A stretch of DNA of 12,504 nucleotides, taken from Campylobacterales bacterium (GTDB lineage Bacteria > Campylobacterota > Campylobacteria > Campylobacterales > JAADDG01). This document shows, piece by piece, positions 6,597 to 12,504 of this stretch (the first letter of the stretch is position 1; every line of letters begins with the position of its first letter). The position numbers and the translations under genes are program-made. Location: assembly GCA_027009865.1 (NCBI GenBank), contig JALVCR010000109.1:1-12504 (forward strand). The letters run 5' to 3'. Below the pieces are notes generated by a model. That model saw only the letters and a program-made list of their open reading frames with translations. It had not been told where the DNA came from and made no database searches.

Positions 6597-7841
6597 CTAC
6601 TTTACCTTCAAAACCACTTCTTTACTCGGTTTGGATTCAATCCCATACTTATCTACCGCAATTACACTAAATCTGTAAACAATACCTGGCTTTAGGCTCC
6701 TATCTGTAAAGGCATGGGATTTAATATCTGTAAATTTAATTTTTTTAAATAAAATCCCATCTCTAAAACGCTTTAATACTATATATTCTACTGCTCTATC
6801 ATCTCCATCTCTCCACTCTATATTTGCAGTATTTCCAATTACGGTAGCGTAAGTTATAATAGGAGGAGATGGTTTATCTAAAGTCTTTCCCATAACCGCT
6901 CTATCTTGCATCAAAGATTCAAGCCCGTCTTTATCTACAGCCGTTACTTTGTAATAATACGCAGCTCCATCTTTATTTATATGATCTATATATTTTGTAT
7001 CGGCTGTTTTTCCTATAGGCCTGAAAATTAGATCTTTAATTAAAAGATTCCTATAAATTTTATAATAAGCTATATCTTTTTCTGGATTTTTATTCCAAGT
7101 AAGCTCTATCTTTCTTGGAAGATTAGTAGTGGCTCTAAGTCCGGTAACTGTGCTTGGTAAGGGTTTTGTGCTAGCCTTTACAGCTTTCGATGGTTTGGAT
7201 AAGACGCCATCATATGTTTTTACTATTATCCTATAAAAATAAATTTTATTCTCATCCACATCATTATCTATATATTCAGCATTCAATCTCCCCTCAACCT
7301 CGTCTATTTTTCTCCATTTATCTTCTCCAACCTCTTTTCTCTCTATAATATAGGAAGTAACTTTTGGATTTGGATGTGGCCTCCAAATAAGCTTTATCTG
7401 TTTTGCAAGTCCTCCTATGGCTTTTAAAAAAGGAACAGACTCTAATCTAGGTTTTGTTACAACTTTTAAAGTTTCAGTGGGAGGGGATTCAACTCCATCT
7501 TTTGTAAAAATGCTGACTCTGTAAAAATATACAGTAGAAGGTTCTAATCCCTTATCCACATAATGAGAAGCGTATCTGTTTTTTATATGAGCTATTCTTA
7601 AAAACTCAGAATTTGGATCTCCAACAGCTCTATAGATACTGTATCCTTGGACATAATCTGCATAATTTGGTTTCCACTCCAAGGCAACCTGCGTAATATC
7701 GCTTATAGCCTTTAGATTTGTAACGGGAGGAAGAGTATCGCTTACCGAAACAGCTTCAGGCCTGATTAAATTTGGTTTAACGCAAGCTGTTAAGAAAAAC
7801 ATTAAAAGAAGATATAATATTATTTGGATCGATTTTTTCAT
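6597..7841 (-). CDS. flpA: FlpA-like fibronectin type III domain lipoprotein
   Basis: Predicted lipoprotein of 414 residues. The signal peptide ends in the lipobox LTAC (17-20), so Cys20 would be lipidated. The rest is made of four tandem fibronectin type III-like units (about 36-130, 135-226, 229-320 and 324-414). Each has a strand-C tryptophan (W56, W153, W249, W343) and a late YxYRV/YRF-type segment followed by DGxxS or YGxES. In C. jejuni the gene at this place in the operon encodes FlpA, a surface adhesin that binds fibronectin; a WRPHPNPKV segment here (153-161) resembles its binding motif WRPHPDFRV. In an environmental bacterium an adhesion or envelope-structural role is possible, but not shown. 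Start ATG has GGAG upstream, and the first 65 bases overlap rluD in another frame. Confidence 0.85.
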   Translation of the reverse strand: MKKSIQIILYLLLMFFLTACVKPNLIRPEAVSVSDTLPPVTNLKAISDITQVALEWKPNYADYVQGYSIYRAVGDPNSEFLRIAHIKNRYASHYVDKGLEPSTVYFYRVSIFTKDGVESPPTETLKVVTKPRLESVPFLKAIGGLAKQIKLIWRPHPNPKVTSYIIERKEVGEDKWRKIDEVEGRLNAEYIDNDVDENKIYFYRIIVKTYDGVLSKPSKAVKASTKPLPSTVTGLRATTNLPRKIELTWNKNPEKDIAYYKIYRNLLIKDLIFRPIGKTADTKYIDHINKDGAAYYYKVTAVDKDGLESLMQDRAVMGKTLDKPSPPIITYATVIGNTANIEWRDGDDRAVEYIVLKRFRDGILFKKIKFTDIKSHAFTDRSLKPGIVYRFSVIAVDKYGIESKPSKEVVLKVK

Positions 7842-8751
7842 AAAAATTCTCCATCTTAAAATTTTTTAAAGCCAGCTCCTCGAAATCTTCAAATAAAGAA
7901 GCGGTAAAAAACATCTGCTTTTTGGTTCGAGGATGAATAAAATAGATGATGTAAGCATGCAACATAACTCTTTTTATTTTATCTCTTTTGCTCTTAAAGC
8001 CGTATAAATAATCCCCTAAAATATGTCTTGACAAAGAGGAGAGATGAACTCTTATTTGATGAGTTCTTCCGGTAAAAAGCTTTGCGGATATAAGCTCCTT
8101 TTTTTCATCGTTTGATAAAAGAAGCTTCAAAAAAGCGCTCTTTGCCGCCCTTCCCCCCTCCACAACTCCCATTTTAAGCCTATTTTTTGGATTTCTTGCA
8201 ATAGGTTTTTCAACTATTAAATTATCTTTTAAAGGAGAGTCTATGATTGCTAAATAATATCTTCCCATGCTCTTATCTTCAAGCTGTTTTGATAAAAAAA
8301 GGTGGGATTCGTTATTTTTGGCTATAACCAAAGCTCCGCTTGTCTCTTTGTCTATTCTATGAACTATGCCATGCCTCTCTTTTGCGTTTATCGTAGATAG
8401 AGAAATTCCTTTAGATTTTAGCCAATCAACTACGGTAGCCTCTTTTACGCTTGGAGCTGGATGAACAGTTAGAAAGGGAGGTTTGTTTATAACCAAAATA
8501 TCTTCATCTTCATAAATTATCTCTATATCAAAATCAACCTCTTTTGTTTCCTCTTTTTTTGGTTTGGGAAATTTTATAAATATCTCATCTCCCTCTTTTA
8601 TCTTATAACCACTCTTTTTTACAATCTTTTCATTTACCAAAATTCCAAACTCTTTAATTAAATTCTCCACCTGATTTCTGGAACTATTTAGTTTACTTTG
8701 AACGATTTTATCCAATCTTCCATCTTTTAAACTTTTAAACCTCAACTCCAT
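7777..8751 (-). CDS. rluD: Ribosomal large subunit pseudouridine synthase, RluD family
   Basis: Converts specific uridines in 23S rRNA (RluD: helix 69) to pseudouridine. An N-terminal S4 RNA-binding domain (about 10-60) is followed by the catalytic domain. The hallmark HRIDKETSGALVIAK (131-145) contains the catalytic Asp134, and TGRTHQIRVHL (228-238) is intact. ATG at 8751 has AAGAG upstream. It is the first gene of the minus-strand block and diverges from rodA. Family-typical sequence ends near residue 298 (FEDFEELALKNF); the last 26 residues are encoded across the flpA ribosome binding site and signal peptide in a different frame, so they look like a read-on tail. RluA/RluC-type specificity cannot be fully excluded, but the S4 domain and length fit RluD. 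Confidence 0.93.
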   Translation of the reverse strand: MELRFKSLKDGRLDKIVQSKLNSSRNQVENLIKEFGILVNEKIVKKSGYKIKEGDEIFIKFPKPKKEETKEVDFDIEIIYEDEDILVINKPPFLTVHPAPSVKEATVVDWLKSKGISLSTINAKERHGIVHRIDKETSGALVIAKNNESHLFLSKQLEDKSMGRYYLAIIDSPLKDNLIVEKPIARNPKNRLKMGVVEGGRAAKSAFLKLLLSNDEKKELISAKLFTGRTHQIRVHLSSLSRHILGDYLYGFKSKRDKIKRVMLHAYIIYFIHPRTKKQMFFTASLFEDFEELALKNFKMENFYEKIDPNNIISSFNVFLNSLR

Positions 8752-8777
8752 AAAAAACTCTTAAAATAAATTTTGGG

Positions 8778-8783
8778 TATAAT
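8778..8783 (+). promoter_or_regulatory. rodA promoter, -10 TATAAT
   Basis: A perfect TATAAT preceded by TTTTGGG. Transcription would start near 8790, about 25 bases before the rodA start. No -35 box is evident. It shares bases with the likely -10 of the opposite promoter. Confidence 0.6.
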
Positions 8784-8787
8784 ATTA
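8782..8787 (-). promoter_or_regulatory. Likely rluD operon promoter, -10 TAATAT
   Basis: On the minus strand TCAAGTAATAT resembles the AGTAAAAT elements seen before pyrH and purL. The leader to the rluD ATG would be about 25 bases, similar to the other promoters in the window. Called by eye; it overlaps the rodA -10. Confidence 0.4.
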
Positions 8788-8813
8788 CTTGATATTAATA
8801 AAAAAGGAAATTT

Positions 8814-9920
8814 TTGCTTCAGATAGATAGAAGAATTTTTACGCATTTTGATTTTTTAATACCTTTAATAGTTATTCCTATAATTTTTACATCCCATATG
8901 CTAACCGGAGAAATTAACCCATCTCTTGCCAACAAACAGATCCTATATTTTTTTATAGGAGCAGGAGCTTTTTTGTTTTTTTTTATACTTCCGATTAGAA
9001 AACTAATCTGGATTATACCCTATTTTTATTGGTTTAATATAATTTTATTAATAATGGTAGATACTATAGGAGTAACAAAACTTGGAGCCACAAGATGGCT
9101 GGAAATACCTTTCACTCATGCGACAATTCAGCCTTCCGAAATATTCAAACCCTTTTTTATTTTAATGTTAGCCTATCTTATCAAAAATAATCCCCCTCCA
9201 AAAGAGGGATATGGCTTTAGAGATTTTATCAAATTAAGCTTTTATATACTTCTACCTTTCTTTCTCATAGCAAAAGAGCCAGATCTTGGAACGGCTATGA
9301 TTTTATTATTGATAGGTTACGGAACCCTTTTTATAATAGGAGTTAATAAAAAGATATGGTTTTCCATAGCGCTTGGATTAATAATAAGCGCTCCTATTTT
9401 ATATAAAAATCTTCACGATTACCAAAAAAAGAGAATAGAGGCATTTATAAAAAACAAACCAAGCTACCATGTAAAACAGTCCCTAATTACAATAGGCTCA
9501 GGCGGTCTTAGTGGAAAAAAGAAAGAAGAAGCCACTCAGGCAAGATTTAAATTTCTGCCCATTGCCACAAGCGATTTTATATTCGCATATTTTGTGGAGA
9601 GATTTGGATTTTGGGGAGCTTTGAGTTTAATATTTGCATATGCTGTTTTAATAATCCATCTTCTTACAACAAATTATAAATTGAAAGGAGACTATTTAGC
9701 CTCAGTGGTAATAACTGCTTTAGCTCTTTTGATATTTTTTTATATGAGTATAAATATAGCCATGACGATAGGATTAGCCCCAGTAGTAGGGGTTCCCCTG
9801 CCCTTTTTCAGCTATGGCGGAAGCAGTTTTATTACATTTATGATAATTTTTGGAATAGCTGAAAATCTGCTGGCATTTAGATTTGACTCTCTTTACGAAT
9901 CCATAAACTACCGATTTTAA
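8814..9920 (+). CDS. rodA: Rod shape-determining protein RodA (MrdB), SEDS peptidoglycan glycosyltransferase
   Basis: Polytopic inner-membrane enzyme that polymerises lipid II in the elongasome together with a class B PBP (PBP2). The 368 residues contain about ten hydrophobic segments. SEDS signatures are clear: KLGATRWLEIPF (89-100), IQPSEIFKP (105-113), KEPDLGTA (154-161), the large extracytoplasmic loop with ATQARFKFLPIATSDFIFA (240-258), in which D254 corresponds to the catalytic Asp, and VGVPLPFFSYGGSS (325-338). The length fits RodA better than FtsW, and the window holds no mur or other dcw genes. The start is TTG at 8814 with AAAAGGAAA a few bases upstream; the next in-frame ATG is at residue 29, inside the first membrane segment region. 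It is monocistronic or co-transcribed with the chemoreceptor 79 bases downstream. Confidence 0.93.
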   Translation: MLQIDRRIFTHFDFLIPLIVIPIIFTSHMLTGEINPSLANKQILYFFIGAGAFLFFFILPIRKLIWIIPYFYWFNIILLIMVDTIGVTKLGATRWLEIPFTHATIQPSEIFKPFFILMLAYLIKNNPPPKEGYGFRDFIKLSFYILLPFFLIAKEPDLGTAMILLLIGYGTLFIIGVNKKIWFSIALGLIISAPILYKNLHDYQKKRIEAFIKNKPSYHVKQSLITIGSGGLSGKKKEEATQARFKFLPIATSDFIFAYFVERFGFWGALSLIFAYAVLIIHLLTTNYKLKGDYLASVVITALALLIFFYMSINIAMTIGLAPVVGVPLPFFSYGGSSFITFMIIFGIAENLLAFRFDSLYESINYRF

Positions 9921-9946
9921 AAATACAAAAAAGCCTCTTTATAAAT

Positions 9947-9973
9947 TTTACAATTATGACGATAATTAATAAT
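9947..9973 (+). promoter_or_regulatory. Possible chemoreceptor promoter
   Basis: TTTACA (9947-9952) and AATAAT (9968-9973), spaced 15 bases, could be -35 and -10 boxes placed 27 bases before the ATG. The spacing is short, and AT richness makes chance matches likely. I see no sigma-28 or sigma-54 consensus here, although many epsilonproteobacterial chemotaxis genes use sigma-70-type promoters. Confidence 0.25.
9952..9967. repeat. Small inverted repeat in the chemoreceptor upstream region
   Basis: AATTAT-GACG-ATAATT: two perfect 6-base arms around a 4-base spacer, about 35-50 bases before the chemoreceptor ATG. It could be an operator, but in AT-rich DNA it may be chance. Confidence 0.35.
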
Positions 9974-9980
9974 CAAAACT

Positions 9981-9987
9981 CCCCCCC
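9981..9987. repeat. C7 homopolymer in the chemoreceptor leader
   Basis: Seven consecutive C, 13 bases before the chemoreceptor ATG and directly followed by the AAGG ribosome binding site (9988-9991). It stands out in AT-rich intergenic DNA. Longer G/C tracts drive phase variation in Campylobacterota; this one is at the short end. Confidence 0.85.
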
Positions 9988-9999
9988 AAGGCAAATAAA

Positions 10000-11949
10000 A
10001 TGGAAAAATATTTAAGAAGATATTTTAATAAATTCTCTCTATCCGTTATGTTCTCCATAGTTATATTTTTTGTTGCTTTAACTATCTCTACAATTATTCA
10101 AACTATAAAATATCAGCAAACAAAAGAGGTTTTACAAAACAATTTAAAACAACAAGCAATTTCGGTTCTAAATTTTGCAGATGTTTTATTAGAAAGCAGA
10201 AATGATAAGTTCTTTAGCGGCCAAAGCCAAGAAATCCCCCAAGTTATTCAAAATGAGGTATTTGATAAATTTACAAAAATATCAAAAGGAAAAGTCTTTT
10301 TCAAAGAAGCATCAATAAATCCGGTAGATCCCAAAAACAAAGCGGAAGATTTCGAAAAAGAGACAATAGAGTATTTTATAAAACATCCAAATGAGAAAAT
10401 AGTCAAAAAAACGGTAAAAAAAGGAAATAAAGAGTTTTTTATGGCGGCAAAACCGATTCTATCTGAAAAAAGATGTCAGCAGTGCCATCCAAACTGGACA
10501 AAAGAGGGAGAAGTAATAGCCATAGAGGATGTTTTAATAGATTTAAAAGATTACAAAGAGGCTTTGAAAAACAATCTAATAACTACAATCATTCTATGGA
10601 CTGTAAATATAACTATTTTGCTTGTTATTTTATATTTTCTTTTCAAAAAACTGATAGCCGATAGAATCAATAAAATACTTGAGATAATTTTCAGAGTGGA
10701 AAAGGGAAAATTTGTAATAGACGATCTATTAAAAGGAGAAAATACTAAACATGGAAGCTCCAAAAACGAGATAGACAGAATAATAAGGCATCTAAAAAGC
10801 ATGGTAGAAACTCTAAAACCGATAATTGAAAACGTGGTTTCAAAAAGCAAAGATACCGCCCTTGAATCGATTTATGCTTATATAAAAGTGAATGAAAATA
10901 TGAGTTTAGTGGATAAACAAAGAGAAGATGTGAAACTATCCGATGAAAAAATAAATACAATGCTATCTATTAACTTTGAGCTTGGAAAGAGTCTTGAAGC
11001 CTTGGTTGAGAAACTATCACAAACTTCAAACAGAATAGAAGAAGGTAAAAAAGCAGTAGAAGAGAACATAAACTCTTCACATAAAGCCTCTAATTCCATG
11101 GATAAAACAATAAAAACTATTAACGAGCTTAAAGTCTTCTCAGATGAGATATCTTCTACTATAGAAAAAATTACAGAAATAGCGGATGAAACAAACCTAA
11201 TAGCGCTAAATGCCGCAATAGAGGCCGCAAGAGCCGGCGTGCATGGAAGAGGCTTTGCGGTAGTGGCTGAGAAAATAAGGGAGCTTGCAGAGATATCTTT
11301 AGAAAATGCGGAAAACATAACTCATCTTGTAAGAAAAATAAATAAACATGTGGATGAAGTTACACAAAATGCTTCAAAAACAAAAGAGATTATCCATATA
11401 GTCGATCAAAATTCCATTATGATAAATAATGATTTTAATAAAATCGATGAAAGCATACAGGAGACAAACCAAACTCTCTACTCCTTTAGAGAAAATTTTC
11501 TAAAAGAGAAAAATGCCTTAAATTCGATAGCTGAAAATTTAAAGAATATATTCAAAGATTCTAAACAACTTATGGAAAACTCAAATGTTACCCAAAAAGC
11601 GATAAAAGAGATTACGATAAAAAGCAGCGAACTTAAAAATTTAGCCGACGGATTTGAAGTTTTTCAAAACAAAAGAAAATCCAAAAGAGTTGTAATAGCC
11701 CCACCGGTTAAAGGAAAACTCTTAACAAATGAAGGAGAAATTTTCGATACTTTTATATTCGATAAATCAAGAGAGGGTCTTTCAATAGTGTGCCATACTC
11801 AAAAAAATATCATCTCAAAAGATCAAAGAGCGGAAGTTACGTTTGAAAAGGAGATAGACGGCAAAAAAGTATTTAGAATAGAGATAGTTTACTGTTTCAA
11901 AAAGGAGGATAAAAACTTTACTTTCTGCGGAGCAAAAATAATAAGATAA
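10000..11949 (+). CDS. Methyl-accepting chemotaxis protein with periplasmic haem-c (Tll0287-like/DUF3365) sensor and C-terminal PilZ domain
   Basis: Transmembrane chemoreceptor of 649 residues. Order: TM1 (about 14-36); periplasmic Tll0287-like domain (37-193) ending in CQQCHPNW, with C159, C162 and H163 forming a c-type haem motif; TM2 (194-216); HAMP region (about 217-272); long MCP coiled-coil arms with the hairpin core EIADETNLIALNAAIEAARAG... (393 onward) through GRGFAVVAEKIRELAE (416-431); then a PilZ domain (about 557-649). PilZ carries RxxxR (R559-KSK-R563) and DxSxxG (D588-K-S-R-E-G593), the two c-di-GMP contacts. The hairpin arms should drive CheA/CheW. The haem domain probably senses redox state or a gas such as NO or O2; the ligand is inference. 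ATG at 10000 has AAGG eight bases upstream, just after a C7 tract. No che genes are adjacent, so it is an orphan receptor. Domain calls are firm from motifs; coupling of c-di-GMP to chemotaxis is inferred, with Azospirillum Tlp1 as a known MCP-PilZ precedent. Confidence 0.93.
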   Translation: MEKYLRRYFNKFSLSVMFSIVIFFVALTISTIIQTIKYQQTKEVLQNNLKQQAISVLNFADVLLESRNDKFFSGQSQEIPQVIQNEVFDKFTKISKGKVFFKEASINPVDPKNKAEDFEKETIEYFIKHPNEKIVKKTVKKGNKEFFMAAKPILSEKRCQQCHPNWTKEGEVIAIEDVLIDLKDYKEALKNNLITTIILWTVNITILLVILYFLFKKLIADRINKILEIIFRVEKGKFVIDDLLKGENTKHGSSKNEIDRIIRHLKSMVETLKPIIENVVSKSKDTALESIYAYIKVNENMSLVDKQREDVKLSDEKINTMLSINFELGKSLEALVEKLSQTSNRIEEGKKAVEENINSSHKASNSMDKTIKTINELKVFSDEISSTIEKITEIADETNLIALNAAIEAARAGVHGRGFAVVAEKIRELAEISLENAENITHLVRKINKHVDEVTQNASKTKEIIHIVDQNSIMINNDFNKIDESIQETNQTLYSFRENFLKEKNALNSIAENLKNIFKDSKQLMENSNVTQKAIKEITIKSSELKNLADGFEVFQNKRKSKRVVIAPPVKGKLLTNEGEIFDTFIFDKSREGLSIVCHTQKNIISKDQRAEVTFEKEIDGKKVFRIEIVYCFKKEDKNFTFCGAKIIR

Positions 11950-11966
11950 GCGATATGTTAGCACTT

Positions 11967-11978
11967 TTTTAGTAAAAT
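11967..11978 (+). promoter_or_regulatory. Likely purL promoter (-10 element)
   Basis: TTTTAGTAAAAT, identical to the 12-mer before pyrH. TAAAAT (11973-11978) would be the -10, with a start near 11985 and a leader of about 28 bases. It overlaps the left arm of the purL inverted repeat. Confidence 0.45.
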
Positions 11979-12013
11979 GCCCGAAGATTTAATTAAATTT
12001 AAAGGGCATTTTA
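11973..12013 (+). repeat. Inverted repeat over purL ribosome binding site and start
   Basis: TAAAATGCCC (11973-11982) and GGGCATTTTA (12004-12013) are perfect 10-base complements separated by 21 bases. Inside is a second palindrome, ATTTAATTAAAT (11987-11998), centred within half a base of the first. The right arm covers the GGG of the purL ribosome binding site (AAAGGG, 12001-12006) and the A of the start codon. As RNA it would mask translation initiation; as DNA it could be an operator overlapping the -10. Confidence 0.7.
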
Positions 12014-12504
12014 TGCGAAATTTAGAGGAAGTTTTAAAAGCTCACAAACTGACAAAAGAGGATTACGAACATATAAAAAGAATATTAAAAAGAGAGCCAA
12101 ATCTCCTTGAAATAGGTATCTTTTCTGCTATGTGGAGCGAACACTGCTCCTATAAATCGAGCAAAAAATATCTAAAAGGCTTTCCTACAAAAGCTCCCTG
12201 GGTTATTCAAGGACCGGGAGAGAATGCCGGAGTTATAGATATAGGAGATGGATTAGCCGCCGTTTTTAAGATGGAATCTCATAACCATCCAAGTTTTATA
12301 GAGCCGTTTCAGGGAGCCGCAACCGGAGTTGGAGGAATTTTAAGAGATGTTTTTACAATGGGCGCAAGACCGGTTGCGAATTTAAACTCCCTTAGATTTG
12401 GAAATATAGAAAGAGACGATAAAACCTCAAAATATCAAAGATATCTTGTAAGAGGCGTGGTTGAGGGAATAGGACATTACGGAAACTGCATGGGAGTTCC
12501 AACA
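12013..12504 (+). CDS. purL: Phosphoribosylformylglycinamidine synthase subunit PurL (5' part)
   Basis: FGAM synthase large subunit, fourth step of purine synthesis (FGAR to FGAM, using ATP and ammonia delivered by PurQ with PurS). The first 164 codons are present and the frame is open to the window edge; small-type PurL proteins are about 730 residues. Visible motifs: IFSAMWSEHCSYKSSKKYL (36-54, including His44 of the conserved SEHCSYK), GPGENAGVIDIGDG (67-80), KMESHNHPSFIEPFQGAATG (86-105) and RDVFTMGARPVA (111-122). The sequence starts directly at the small-type N-terminus, so this is the PurLQS-type enzyme rather than the long fused form. ATG has AAAGGG six bases upstream, within an inverted repeat. 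It lies 63 bases after the chemoreceptor stop, with its own likely promoter. Confidence 0.96.
   Translation, partial: MRNLEEVLKAHKLTKEDYEHIKRILKREPNLLEIGIFSAMWSEHCSYKSSKKYLKGFPTKAPWVIQGPGENAGVIDIGDGLAAVFKMESHNHPSFIEPFQGAATGVGGILRDVFTMGARPVANLNSLRFGNIERDDKTSKYQRYLVRGVVEGIGHYGNCMGVPT

Noticed and set aside
9928..9945. Possible rho-independent terminator after rodA (AAAGCCTCTTT)
   Set aside because: The stem is only four base pairs with a three-base loop, and no T run follows on the plus strand. Too weak to call.
10473..11318. Open frames inside the chemoreceptor gene (plus 10473-10664; minus 10551-10850, 10745-10960, 10878-11318)
   Set aside because: The chemoreceptor frame carries all the conserved motifs; the others are shadows produced by its codon usage.
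11973..12013. Reading the purL inverted repeat as the chemoreceptor terminator
   Set aside because: The loop is about 21 bases, the T run is inside the stem, and the structure reaches into the purL start codon. A regulatory role at purL fits better, though weak termination cannot be excluded.
1..12504. Search for tRNA genes, CRISPR arrays, insertion sequences and prophage or defence genes
   Set aside because: No cloverleaf-like sequence, regular repeat array, transposase or terminal inverted repeat was seen; every coding region is accounted for by core or signalling genes.

Overview
The window is a compact chromosomal segment from a low-GC Campylobacterota (Epsilonproteobacteria), probably a free-living member. 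This rests on AT-rich codon use, a gene order that closely matches my memory of the Campylobacter jejuni spoT-rpoZ-pyrH-M23-ftsX-ftsE-trmB-flpA-rluD block, an extended TrmB of the epsilonproteobacterial type, and AT-rich promoters with a -10 box but no clear -35. The species cannot be named from the sequence. I see no tRNA, rRNA, CRISPR array, insertion sequence or integration site. The longest gap between genes is 79 bases, so coding density is very high.

Left part (1-8751, all on the minus strand): reading in the direction of transcription, this is rluD, a fibronectin type III lipoprotein (FlpA-like), trmB, ftsE, ftsX, an EnvC-like degenerate M23/LytM protein, pyrH, rpoZ and spoT (its C-terminus runs off the left edge). 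Genes overlap or abut at almost every junction, which suggests one long operon. A 49-base gap before pyrH holds a likely internal promoter. The block mixes RNA modification (RluD, TrmB), divisome peptidoglycan control (FtsE-FtsX plus EnvC-like activator), UMP phosphorylation (PyrH), and the omega subunit plus (p)ppGpp synthetase/hydrolase (RpoZ, SpoT).

Right part (8814-12504, plus strand): rodA (elongasome SEDS glycosyltransferase) is divergent from rluD, with -10 boxes that overlap back to back. Next is a 649-residue chemoreceptor, then the first 164 codons of purL. The chemoreceptor is the most interesting gene here. It joins a periplasmic Tll0287-like (DUF3365) domain with a CxxCH haem-c motif, a HAMP region, a full MCP signalling hairpin and a C-terminal PilZ domain with both c-di-GMP-binding motifs intact. 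Redox or gas sensing outside and c-di-GMP sensing inside could therefore converge on one receptor.

Other points worth a look are a 10-bp perfect inverted repeat that covers the purL ribosome binding site and start codon, a 65-base out-of-frame overlap of rluD with the flpA signal peptide, a WRPHP motif in the FlpA-like protein like the fibronectin-binding motif of C. jejuni FlpA, and homopolymer tracts (A10 inside the EnvC-like gene, C7 before the chemoreceptor).
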